Part shown: positions 37,265 through 46,400 of the stretch, piece by piece
Layout: each line of letters opens with the position of its first letter
Position numbering within the stretch: the stretch's first letter is position 1
Assembly (NCBI GenBank): GCA_036788295.1
Contig: DAIQNR010000009.1
Coordinates: 1 to 64,000, forward strand
Reading direction: 5' to 3'
Length of the DNA stretch: 64,000 nt
Source of the DNA: JAHQVK01 sp036788295
GTDB taxonomy: Bacteria > Myxococcota > Kuafuiibacteriia > Kuafuiibacteriales > Kuafuiibacteriaceae
Translations under genes and position numbers: made by a program
Notes under the pieces: generated by a model
The model's input: the letters and a program-made list of their open reading frames with translations, nothing else
The model's database searches: none
What the model was told of the DNA's origin: nothing

Positions 37265-37980
37265 ATCTGATCCTGCTCGCGGTGCTCGCCGGAGCCGCCC
37301 CCGAAGACCCACTGCGCTCCCCGCTTTGGCCATCGATGGTGGAGCGATTTCTCCCCGGAGCCGTCGTGTTCGACCCAAGGGTCGAGGTGATCGCGCCGGC
37401 CGCGGCCGAAGACCCGCTCGCGGTGCCGATCCGGGTCCGCGTCCGGGGTCTTGGGTCCGTCCGGAAGATCCGGGTGCTCGCGGACCTGAACCCTCTCCCG
37501 CTCGCGCTCGACCTCGAGCCGACGAAGGCCCACCCCGACATCGGATTTCGGCTCAAGGTCGAGCGCTCCACCCCGGTCCGGGCCGCGGTCCTCACCGAAG
37601 AGGGTTGGAGGGTTGGAGGGATCTGGCTCGCAGCCGCCGGAGGGGGCTGCTCGGCCCCGAGCGCGGCCAGCGCCGCTCCGCAGTGGTACGAGCGGCTCGG
37701 AGAGGTCTACGCCCGTCGCTGGCCCCAAAAGGACGGACAGCGGGTGAAGCTCCGGGTGATGCATCCCATGGACACCGGCCTCGCCCCCGGGGTTCCCGTG
37801 TTCCACATCGAGCACATCGAGCTGCGCGGTGAAGCGGGGGACCTCTGGGCCCGGATCCACCCCTACGAGCCGGTCGAAGAGAACCCGACCTTCACGTTGG
37901 ATCTCACCGAGTCCGGCCCGTTTCGAGTCGAAGGGCGAGATCTTCAGGCCAACCGCTTCTCGGCCCGGGTGGGACCATGA
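37261..37980 (+). CDS. quinoprotein dehydrogenase-associated SoxYZ-like carrier
   Basis: 239 residues starting in an ATGA overlap. Signal peptide is short (M-N-L-I-L-L-A-V-L-A-G-A-A). The N-terminal SoxY-like part holds G-G-G-C-S-A-P near residues 122-128, the Cys on a flexible arm; the C-terminal part is SoxZ-like (L-R-V-M-H-P-M-D-T-G and I-H-P-Y). The SoxYZ-fusion carrier of quinoprotein operons is a recognised family, thought to carry an intermediate on the Cys for the metallohydrolase next door. The substrate is not known. Order carrier, hydrolase matches other quinoprotein clusters. Confidence 0.85.
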   Translation: MNLILLAVLAGAAPEDPLRSPLWPSMVERFLPGAVVFDPRVEVIAPAAAEDPLAVPIRVRVRGLGSVRKIRVLADLNPLPLALDLEPTKAHPDIGFRLKVERSTPVRAAVLTEEGWRVGGIWLAAAGGGCSAPSAASAAPQWYERLGEVYARRWPQKDGQRVKLRVMHPMDTGLAPGVPVFHIEHIELRGEAGDLWARIHPYEPVEENPTFTLDLTESGPFRVEGRDLQANRFSARVGP

Positions 37981-38900
37981 GCCCGCTGCTTCTGCTCTTG
38001 CTCAGCCAGAGCTACGAGCTCGAGCCCCGGCCCATCGCGAGCGGGGTGTACGTGGTCGAGGGCAAGAACGAGGACTTCGACCGAGACAATGGGGGGGACA
38101 TCGCCAACGTCGGCGTGCTCATCGGCCCTGCTGGCGTGGTGCTCATCGACGCGGGGCCGTCGCTTCGGTACGGGGAGGCCCTGCGCGCGTCCGTCGCTCG
38201 GCTCAGCGAGGCGCCGGTGGTCGCGATCCTGCTCACCCACGCCCACCCGGACCACTTTCTCGGGGCCGGCGCCTTTCCCGAGGCGCCGCTCTTTGCCCTG
38301 CCTGGGGCCGCCGCCCACCTCGCCGCTCACGGCGAGGCGCTGACCGAGAACATGTATCGGCTGCTCGGGGGATGGATGAGGGGGACATCGGTGCGGGCGG
38401 TCACGACCCCTCTGTCGCCTGGCCCAGCCGAGTTCGGCGGCCGAAAGCTCGACCTCCTGGCCCTCCGAGGCCACCACGGAGACGACCTCGCCGTCGTGGA
38501 CCGCGAGAGCCAGACCCTGTTCGCCGGAGACCTCGTGTTCTTTGGCCGGGCCCCGACCACGCCGGACGCGGACCTCGGCCCATGGCTCACGTCGCTCGAC
38601 GCGCTCGCGGAGCTTCGGGCGCGAATCGTCGTCCCTGGGCATGGCCCCGCCCACCCCGACGGGGCCGGGATCGACTCGACGCGGTCCTACCTGCGCTGGC
38701 TCGACCACGCGCTCGAAAAAGCGGCAGCCCACGGGCAGGGTCCGACCGAAATCTGGGACATGGAGCCACCGACCGGCCTCTCTGGGCTCGCGGTGGCAAG
38801 AGCCGAGCTCCGCCGATCGGTGATGCATCTGTACTCGGCGTACGAGGCGGCGAGCCTGCCGATGGTCTCGCCCGATGGCCAAAAGGACACATCGAATTGA
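37977..38900 (+). CDS. quinoprotein relay system zinc metallohydrolase (MBL fold)
   Basis: 307 residues beginning in an ATGA overlap with the carrier. Metallo-beta-lactamase motifs: T-H-A-H-P-D-H near residues 87-93, G-H-H-G-D-D-L near 163-169, F-A-G-D-L-V-F-F-G, and V-P-G-H-G-P near 221-226. These fit the zinc hydrolases found with quinoprotein dehydrogenases and SoxYZ-like carriers. It probably acts on a group carried by the SoxYZ-like Cys in the periplasm; there is a short hydrophobic N-terminus (L-L-L-L-L-L-S-Q-S). The end is convergent with the flavocytochrome gene 17 bp away. Confidence 0.87.
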   Translation: MSPLLLLLLSQSYELEPRPIASGVYVVEGKNEDFDRDNGGDIANVGVLIGPAGVVLIDAGPSLRYGEALRASVARLSEAPVVAILLTHAHPDHFLGAGAFPEAPLFALPGAAAHLAAHGEALTENMYRLLGGWMRGTSVRAVTTPLSPGPAEFGGRKLDLLALRGHHGDDLAVVDRESQTLFAGDLVFFGRAPTTPDADLGPWLTSLDALAELRARIVVPGHGPAHPDGAGIDSTRSYLRWLDHALEKAAAHGQGPTEIWDMEPPTGLSGLAVARAELRRSVMHLYSAYEAASLPMVSPDGQKDTSN

Positions 38901-38917
38901 TCCGGCGCCGGTCCATC

Positions 38918-40165
38918 TCACTTCCGCGGGCGGCCGAAGGACGACGCCACCAGGGCATCGTAGGCAGCCTCGGCCAGCAGCGCCTCCTTTTCCCGCAGGT
39001 CGTCGGCGGCGGAAAGCGGGCTGGTCTCGGCCCGAAGGAGCGTGATCCGGTCCGCCCCTGGCTCGATGCCGTAGACGGCGGACACCGACACCGCGTGTTT
39101 GGGGGTGGTGAGGCTGAAGCAGGTGTTCACCAGCTTCTCCGCGACGAGCGGCCGCCCAGCGAAGATCCGGGCGAGCGCCACCGCCACCAAGTGGGCCTGG
39201 GCGTGCCCCGAGAACGCCGACTTCGGCATCGGATGGGCGTCGGCGGCGTCCCCGATGACATGGATCGCGGCGAAGCGGCGGGACTCGAAGGTCGCCGGGT
39301 GCACCGGGCACCAGCCGCTCGCGTCGGCGAGTCCCGCCGATTGGGCGAGCCCGCCCGCCCGCTGCGGAGGCAGAACGGACAGAATGTCGGCCCGGACCCT
39401 CTCCCCGCTCTCGGTCTCTACCTCGTCCCCCCGCACCTGAACCACGGCGCCGCCCTCCGACCGGGGCACCCAGGTCACCGCTTTGGGGTGGCGAACATCC
39501 CACTCGAGCCGAAACAGCGCCCGCTTGGTGAAGTCATCCTCGGCGTCGAGCACGAGCACCTTTCCGCGACGGCCAACGAGAGCGTGGGCCAAGAGGCTCG
39601 CCCGCTCGTAGGGCCCAGGCGGGCACCGGTACGGGAGCGCCGGCGGCGCGATGACCGCGACCGCGCCCTCGGGCGCCTCTCTCACCCGCCGAGCGAGCGC
39701 GAGCACGTCCTGGTCCCCCGTCCACGCCGGGAAGTTGCGGGCCGAGCTCTCGAGGCCTTGTACCCGGTCCGGACACAGCTCGATCCCAGGGGCCACCACC
39801 ACCCGGTCGGCGACGAGGCTCCGGCCGGACGCGGTGCGAACCCTCCGCGCCACCGGGTCGAGCTCCACCACGTCGTCGAACAGCACCTCGACCCCGTCGG
39901 CGGCGACCGCCTGTGGCCCGGTCCGGATCCGCTCTGGCGACCAGATGCCGGCCGCCACCGCGTTCGTGAACGGTCCGGTGAAGAATCGGGGCCGGCGCTC
40001 GACGAGCGTGACCCGGGCCGAAGGCGCGAGCCAGCGAAGGGCTCGAGCGCAGGCCGCGCCGGCGAAGCCACCGCCGATGATGACCACGCGAGGTCCGAGT
40101 CGCCGGCAGCCGGCGGCGATCCCGACCGCCGCGCCGAGCAGCTCCCTCCGGCGAAGCCTCGTCAT
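38918..40165 (-). CDS. flavocytochrome c sulfide dehydrogenase flavoprotein-like (FccB)
   Basis: 415 residues from ATG 40165. A twin-arginine-like start (R-R-R-E-L-L-G) with a short hydrophobic segment, then G-G-G-F-A-G-A-A-C-A-R for FAD binding. Redox Cys in P-Y-R-C-P-P-G-P-Y-E-R-A (Cys181) and N-T-C-F-S-L (Cys349) are those that form the active disulphide of FccB. I-H-V-I-G-D-A-A-D binds the cofactor. It is coupled (ATGA) to a monohaem cytochrome gene upstream, so a FccAB-type periplasmic enzyme oxidising sulfide or another sulfur compound is likely. It lies face to face with the SoxYZ-like carrier operon. Confidence 0.88.
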   Translation of the reverse strand: MTRLRRRELLGAAVGIAAGCRRLGPRVVIIGGGFAGAACARALRWLAPSARVTLVERRPRFFTGPFTNAVAAGIWSPERIRTGPQAVAADGVEVLFDDVVELDPVARRVRTASGRSLVADRVVVAPGIELCPDRVQGLESSARNFPAWTGDQDVLALARRVREAPEGAVAVIAPPALPYRCPPGPYERASLLAHALVGRRGKVLVLDAEDDFTKRALFRLEWDVRHPKAVTWVPRSEGGAVVQVRGDEVETESGERVRADILSVLPPQRAGGLAQSAGLADASGWCPVHPATFESRRFAAIHVIGDAADAHPMPKSAFSGHAQAHLVAVALARIFAGRPLVAEKLVNTCFSLTTPKHAVSVSAVYGIEPGADRITLLRAETSPLSAADDLREKEALLAEAAYDALVASSFGRPRK

Positions 40166-40464
40166 CGGCCCCACCGCCGGGACAGCGCCTCGAGCGCCCG
40201 CTCGAGCTCCGCGTCGGAGAGGGCAGGCAGCAACCGCGGCATCACCACCCCGCGAAAGCGGTGCCGGTCGAGCGCGGCGGCGAGCTCTTCCGGGCTCTTT
40301 CCGAGCAGCGCTGGCAGATGCTCCCCGGCGCCGGCCCCCTCGTGGCAGGCCACGCAGGCCCCAACCACCGCCGGCGGAGGGTTCACCCCCTCCCCTGGCG
40401 CAGGACATGCGGTGATGCAGTGCGTTGTCATCGCCAGCACCAGAAGCGCTCGAGAAAGAGACAT
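40162..40464 (-). CDS. monohaem cytochrome c, FccA-like partner
   Basis: 100 residues from ATG 40464. A short leader with a lipobox-like I-T-A-C, then C-V-A-C-H at residues 37-41 as single c-type haem site and a possible Met ligand in V-V-M-P-R-L. About 100 residues is small for FccA, which often has two haems, but is as expected for the one-haem form. Its stop overlaps the start of the FccB-like gene (ATGA). It would accept electrons from the FAD subunit. Confidence 0.82.
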   Translation of the reverse strand: MSLSRALLVLAMTTHCITACPAPGEGVNPPPAVVGACVACHEGAGAGEHLPALLGKSPEELAAALDRHRFRGVVMPRLLPALSDAELERALEALSRRWGR

Positions 40465-40672
40465 GATCCGGTCTGGGTTCGTCGTTCCACGCCGCCCAGA
40501 GCCGGTCAAGAGGACCGTCCGCCGGTGATTCTCCGTCCCCCGAATGGGGCGATTGGGACGGTTTCGAGGGCGCCCCACAGGGTCGAATTCCCTCGTTTCT
40601 GACCCGGCGCGTCATGGGTTTGTGCTTCGGCTCGTCTTGTGGTCGATGCCGCTCGGTCCTACCTTGGCCCGC

Positions 40673-42523
40673 ATGCAGCCGGTGCTCCTCAGCGGAACGT
40701 CCACCCGAGCCTGGCAGGACTTCTTCGAGGAGGGACGAACGGACCGGGCGCCTCCGCCCGTCCGGGAGCGATGGGCTCGGGTCCGCCGGCTCGGTTTGCC
40801 CCAGGGCGGCGCCGGCCCGGAGCGGGTGGTGACCGCCCGCGAGCTGCGCGAGCGGCACGAGGCCAATCGGGTGCTTCTCCAGGCGGCGGCGCCGTGCTTC
40901 GAGCAGAGCGCGCCGCTGTTCGCCGAGCACGACTATGTGCTGCTCTTGACCGACGCCGAGGGCCTCGTCCTGCTCCGGACGGCCGGGGGGCGGTTCAACG
41001 AAGTGGCTGACGAAGCGCGGCTCATCGAGGGCGCGGACTGGGCCGAGGGGCTTCGTGGGGTGAACGCGATCGGAACGGCGCTGGTGGAGAAGCGGCCGAT
41101 CGGGGTGATCGGCGAGGCCCACTCCGCCAAGCCGAACCATCCGCTCGCGTGCTTCGCGAGCCCGGTCCGGGCCCCCGATGGCCGGGTCATCGGCACCGTG
41201 GACGCAACCTCGGGGGCGAGCGCCGCTTCTCGAATCATCACCCTCGCGGTGTGCGGGGTGGCACAGGACATCGAGGAGCGGCTTCGGGCGAACGACCAGG
41301 ACGCGCTGCTCCGGGATCTGAAGCCGCTCATCGACCGGCTGCTCGAGCCGGCGCTGCTGCTCGGCCAGGGCGGCGTCGTCGCCTACCGAAACGCGTCGGC
41401 CCGAAAATGGGACGCCGGCGGCGACCTCGAGCGGCAGCTCGGGTCTCTGCCGAGCGGGCCTGGCATCTGCCGGCTCGAGACCGAGGGGGGCACCTGGGCG
41501 GTGCGGGTGGAGCCCCTCTCCACCGGGCACCGGCTCGTCCTTCCCGGCCGAACCCCAAAACCGAGGTCGATTTCGACGCCGAGCGCCCCGTCGCAGCTCG
41601 CCTTTTCCCCGATCGTGGGGGACGACCCGGTCCTGCTCGACGCCAAGCGGCGGGCGGCTCGCTTCGCCGCGTCCGACCTCCCCGTGCTGCTGCTCGCCGA
41701 AACCGGGACCGGCAAGGAGCTGATGGCGCGGGCGATTCACGACGCGAGCCCGCGGCGGGATCATCCGTACATCGCCCTGAACTGCGCCGCGCTGTCGCCC
41801 CAGCTCCTCGAGTCGGAGCTCTTCGGGTACGGCGATGGCGCGTTCACCGGCGCGAACCCCGGCGGCAAGACCGGGAAGCTCGCCGCCGCCGATGGCGGGA
41901 CGCTGTTCCTGGACGAGATCGCGGAGATGCCGGCGGCGCTGCAAGCGCTCTTGCTTCGCGTGCTCGAAGACGGAACCTACTACCGGGTGGGGGAGGTCGA
42001 GCCGAGGCACGTCAAGCTTCGCCTCATTTGCGCCACCTGCCGAGACCTCCCGGCGATGGTCGCGAGCGGCAACTTTCGCAGCGACCTCTACTTTCGAATC
42101 CGCGGAGCTTGCCTGGGGCTGCCTCCGCTGCGGGAACGCTCGGACCTCAGGATCCTCGTTGACCATTTCATCGGCCACCTCGCGGCGGCGCAGGATCGCC
42201 CCGTTCCTCGGATCTCCCCCGAAACGCAGGCGGTCTTGCGAGCCCAGACTTGGCCGGGCAACGTCCGCGAGCTGCGCTCGGCGCTCGCCCACGCCCTCGC
42301 CCTCGCCGACGACGAGATCCGCCCCGAGCATCTCCCGGGCGAGCCGCCGGTCCCTTGCCACAGCTGCGTCAACTCGAGGGAGGACGCCGAAAAGCAGGCG
42401 CTGTTCGCCGCGCTCGATGCCTGTGGCGGCAACCTCAGCGATGCGGCCCGGCGGCTCCGGGTGGCCCGCAGCACCCTCTACCGAATGATGGACCGGCACG
42501 GCCTGCCCCGCCCCGGGCGCTGA
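40673..42523 (+). CDS. sigma-54-dependent activator of AcoR type (GAF-AAA-Fis)
   Basis: 616 residues from ATG 40673. N-terminal AcoR-like GAF region (G-V-N-A-I-G-T-A-L-V-E, about residues 135-150), an AAA+ domain with E-T-G-T-G-K-E-L and G-A-F-T-G-A, the sigma-54-contact loop, D-E-I-A-E-M-P, and a C-terminal Fis helix-turn-helix (G-G-N-L-S-D-A-A-R-R-L-R-V-A-R-S-T-L-Y-R). Relatives respond to acetoin, aldehydes or alcohols and drive aldehyde and alcohol dehydrogenases. The sigma-54 box before the aldehyde dehydrogenase gene is its obvious candidate target. It is divergent from the FccA-like gene. Confidence 0.92.
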   Translation: MQPVLLSGTSTRAWQDFFEEGRTDRAPPPVRERWARVRRLGLPQGGAGPERVVTARELRERHEANRVLLQAAAPCFEQSAPLFAEHDYVLLLTDAEGLVLLRTAGGRFNEVADEARLIEGADWAEGLRGVNAIGTALVEKRPIGVIGEAHSAKPNHPLACFASPVRAPDGRVIGTVDATSGASAASRIITLAVCGVAQDIEERLRANDQDALLRDLKPLIDRLLEPALLLGQGGVVAYRNASARKWDAGGDLERQLGSLPSGPGICRLETEGGTWAVRVEPLSTGHRLVLPGRTPKPRSISTPSAPSQLAFSPIVGDDPVLLDAKRRAARFAASDLPVLLLAETGTGKELMARAIHDASPRRDHPYIALNCAALSPQLLESELFGYGDGAFTGANPGGKTGKLAAADGGTLFLDEIAEMPAALQALLLRVLEDGTYYRVGEVEPRHVKLRLICATCRDLPAMVASGNFRSDLYFRIRGACLGLPPLRERSDLRILVDHFIGHLAAAQDRPVPRISPETQAVLRAQTWPGNVRELRSALAHALALADDEIRPEHLPGEPPVPCHSCVNSREDAEKQALFAALDACGGNLSDAARRLRVARSTLYRMMDRHGLPRPGR

Positions 42524-42541
42524 GCAGAGCCCTTGGAACGC

Positions 42542-43365
42542 TCAGCGACCGAAGCCAGGGGGATCGCTGGCCGGGAAGCTCTCCCAAGACGCCTGCTCGA
42601 CCCGCTGGTCGTCCCGCTGATCATCCTGCTGCTTGCGCTGGCGCGTCACCGCGCTGGTCAGCGCGATCAGCGCGACGCNNNNNNNNNNNNNNNNNNNNNN
42701 NNNNNNNNNNNNNNNNNNNNNNNNNNNNNNNNNNNNNNNNNNNNNNNNNNNNNNNNNNNNNNNNNNNNNNNNNNNNNNTCCTGCTGCTTGCGCTGGCGCG
42801 TCACCGCGCTGGTCAGCGCGATCAGCGCGACGCCGTGGGCGAGCAGGTCGGCCCCGAGGATGAGCCCCAAGATCCAAAACGCGGTCAGAGGCAGCCCGGC
42901 GAAGATGATCACCGAGAGGAGCACGCTGAGCGCCCCGCTCACCCCCAGAAACATTCGGCCCGGATGGCCCTTGGCGCGCACCGCGATCGCGATGCGCATC
43001 GACCCAGACAGCAGGAAGGCGGCGCACACGAACACCGTCAGGGTGAGGAGGCCGGCCAGCGGGAACACGATGAGGATCGCGCCGGCAGCGAGGGCGAGCA
43101 GTCCGGATACGCCGGACACGATTCGGGTCTTCTTGCCCCACGGGCTCATCGTCGCCGCGTAGTACATTTCGACCGCGCCAGCGGCGATCAGGGCGGCAGC
43201 GACGAGCGTCTGGGCGGCCAAGGTCGAGACCCAGGGAAACGCGACGCACATCGCCCCCAGCACCACGAGAAAGACGCCGAACAGCTTGGCCCTCCTTGGA
43301 TGCGCCTCGAGCGCACCCATGGTCTCTTCGGAAAGCGAGAAGACGGGCTGGGTCCTAGTTTCCAT
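42542..43365 (-). CDS. HdeD-like membrane protein (DUF308), interrupted by assembly gap
   Basis: The frame changes across 42679-42778 (N), but collapsing the two identical 55-bp flanks removes 155 bp and gives one 222-residue ORF from ATG 43365. It has six hydrophobic helices (for example L-F-G-V-F-L-V-V-L-G-A-M, A-L-L-A-A-G-A-I-L-I-V-F and L-S-V-I-I-F-A-G) and the repeated G-x-x-x-L-x-x-G pattern of HdeD/DUF308. The C-terminus S-F-P-A-S-D-P-P-G-F-G resembles a motif seen at the ends of several small bacterial proteins. An acid-resistance role is known for HdeD in E. coli; here unproven. Confidence 0.85.
42624..42833. repeat. 55-bp identical ends around a 100-N gap (artefact)
   Basis: 42624-42678 and 42779-42833 are identical, the first ending exactly at the N run and the second beginning exactly after it. 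The true sequence most likely has only one copy and no gap. The same length, 55 bp, recurs at the gap in the 5-oxoprolinase gene. Confidence 0.92.
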
Positions 43366-43440
43366 GCACCCACGCTGCCCGAGTGGAGGGCAGACCCCAA
43401 TTCGGAAGCTCCTCTGCCTTTCGTCTCTAGGTGAATACCC

Positions 43441-46400
43441 TCATTCGGTTGGGCTGCGCCCCGCGGCACGATCCACGTCGGCGCGGGCCGCCTCTCGACG
43501 GGCCTCGGTCTCGTCCGGATCGGAGGCGCTCGCCCGCTCGTGGGCCTCGGCGAAGCTCATCGGGTTGCCGAGGATCGGCACGTCGTAGGTGCTCGCGCGG
43601 TCCCTGAGCGGCGTGTCTTCGTGGACCCGGAGGAGGACCTCCCCCTCGGGCAGAAACACGGTGGTCAGCCGCTCGCCGGGGCCGGCGATCACCGGCTCTG
43701 CGCTGACGACCTTGTAGGTGCCGGCCCTCGCCGCCAGGTCGAGCGACGCCGCGGTGCTGAGCAAATCGAAGGCGCCGGTGGCCGCGACCCGGCCGGCGCG
43801 GGTGCCGATGAGGACCGAGTCTTCGACGCGACCGTCCTCGATCACGACGTCGATGAGCACCGAGTTTCGGACCTCCACTCCGGGTCCGAGCCGGACCTCG
43901 CCGACGATCCGGTTGCCGGCCTCGTCCGCCGCTTCGGGCACGCCGGCCAGAGCGCGCACGATGCGGCCTTCGGCCGAAGGCGCGGCGAGCGACGCGTACA
44001 GCGCGAACATCTGCCGGTGCTGGCCGATGTCTCCCCAGTACTGGTCGCCAAAGTCCATCGCCTCGATGCGCACCCGGCGGCCGACCGCCGCTTCGTGCCG
44101 CTCCACTGCGCGGCGCAGCCGCCCGAGCACTCCGGGCAGCCGCTGCTCCATCGCGCGAACGGCTCCGCTCTCGTCGAGCGCCTCGGCCCACGCCCGAGCC
44201 CGGGCCTCGGGATCGGGCTCGGCAGCGATGACCAGCGCAGTGAACAGCTGGGGATCGAGATCGGGGCGCCGCCGCCGGTCTGCGAGCGGGTCGAGGACCT
44301 CGGAGGAGAACTCTTCGAGCAGCGCGTCGAGCAGGCCGGCCGACACGGCGATGGAGCCGAGATTGACCCCTCCCACCAGGGCGCCGCCCCGGCGCAAGAG
44401 CAGCCCGCGGTCGGCGAGCTTCTCCATCTCGGGCAGCGGGCGGCGGGGGATGAAGGCTCGGATGCGCCCCTCCTCGTCCACCCCTACCCAGTCCTTGTTC
44501 GCGGCCTCGTCGGCCGTCACCGGGCGCATCGACACGAAGCGGACCACGTCGGCGGCGCCGAGTCGGGGGTTCGTGCCCGATAGATCGAGCGTCGGCACCT
44601 GGACCTCGTCCCCCCATTTGACGACCATGCCCGAAAAGCCGCTGCGGCGAAGAAACGCCTCCACCGGCGAAAACGCGGTGAGCGCGAGCTCCGCCACCGA
44701 CGGCACCCGGCCCCCCACCCGGGCGAAAGAGGAGAGCGCCGGTTTCTGGCCGCACTCCGCCTCGGTCAGCGGGGTCGAGCGGGTGCCCTCGCCAAATACG
44801 AACGCGACGAGCACGCCTTCGTTGGCCATGCGCCGGTCCCGGAGCCGATGCCAGGCGAGCAGCAGCCCGAAAGCCTGGTTGACGGGCAGGTCCTCGTGGA
44901 GCGCGACCACCTCCCGCGCCCGCAGGTCGGACGCCGCCCTGTCCAGCCGGCGCTGCCAAAACCTCCGGGCCGGCTCGGAGCCGCACACCGCCGCCACCAG
45001 CCCCGCCGGCTCACCGTGGTCGAGCAGCGACCGGCCGACCTCGATGTTCGCGAGCACCCGTCGCACGAAGCGCTCTTCGCCGGCGGCGGCCAGCATCGAC
45101 CGCAAGATCCCGTCCGGCTCCCGGACCCCCTCGGCCGCGATCGCCGCTGCTCGGGCCTCGGAGTTGGCCACCGAATAGATGCGAAGCTGCGGGGCGTTGC
45201 CGGACGGGCGGACGTGGGCCACATCTTCCCCCTCAAAACCCATGCGCAGGCCATCGAGCCGATCGATCCACTCGAGCGGGCCAAAACCCCGCTCTGCGGT
45301 GAAGATCCGAAAGATGCGATCCCGAAGAGCTCGATCGTCCGCGGTGAGCGGCCGGCGAGCCCCGTCGGCTTCTTCCGCTTCTTTCGCCAGAAAGTCCAGC
45401 CGCCGGGCCTGGGGCGCGAAGGCATCCATCAGGGCCCGGCTGTCTTCGACCGGGACGTGATCGAGCATGTCGGCCCGTCCGAAGCGCGCGGGCAGCGCAG
45501 CGAAGACCTCGGTCAGGGGCTTTTCGGCTCGGCGCGCGGCAAAGAGCGCGGCCACCAGGGGCAAAACCGCGTCCCGGGTGGGGAGCGGCGCGAGCGGCCG
45601 GCCGCCCACCGAGAACGCCGACCCGGTGAGAAACCCGCCGTTGGCCTCCCATCCCACCCGGCGCTCCCCCTTCAGGTCGCCGAGCGCCGCGATGACCCAC
45701 GGAGAGCCGATTCGGGTGCGCACGACGGGGATGCCGCGGGGGGCGAAGTGGCGGTCGATCGCGTCGTTGGCGCTCATCGCCACCGCGATGGCGTCGGCGC
45801 CGAGAGCGTCGGCCACCACCGCGCCGAGCAGGTCACCCCCGAAGAACCGTACCCGTCCGCGCTCGTCGAACCCGCACAACAGCGGCCGGTCGCTGTCGCC
45901 GTCGGTGGACAGGATCGCGTCGAGCGGGCCGTGGGCGCGGGCCTGCTCGGCGAGCGCCTGCAGCTCGGCGAGGCGCGCCTCTGAGATCGCCTCGGTGTCG
46001 ATGGCCACGAACTGCTCGGAGCGACCCACCGGCAAGACTTCGGCCCCGAGCCCGCGCAGGATCTCGGCGAGCACGTCGCGCCCCACCGCCGAGTGCTCGT
46101 ACAGCGCCACCCGGAGGCCAGCGAGCGTCTCTGGGGGAAAAGCGTCGAGGTAGCGGCGGACGTAGGCCTGCCTCGCCTCGTCGGTGGTCGGTGGACGAAG
46201 GGGGACTTGCCGAAACCTCCCGTCGTCGTCGAAGGCCGACCTCTTCGGGTCCTCGCCGTAGACTCGAGCCCGGACCCGAGCCACCGCAGCGAGGATCGGG
46301 CCCTCTTCGGCCTTCAGGACTTCGCCCCTCGGGGTGTGGAACTTCACCCCGTTTCGGTCGAATGGGATGTGGCTCCCGGTCACCATCACCGCCGGAACCG

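Noticed and set aside
42542..43365. Two separate small genes at the HdeD-like locus
   Set aside because: Removing the duplicated 55 bp and the Ns gives one intact gene.
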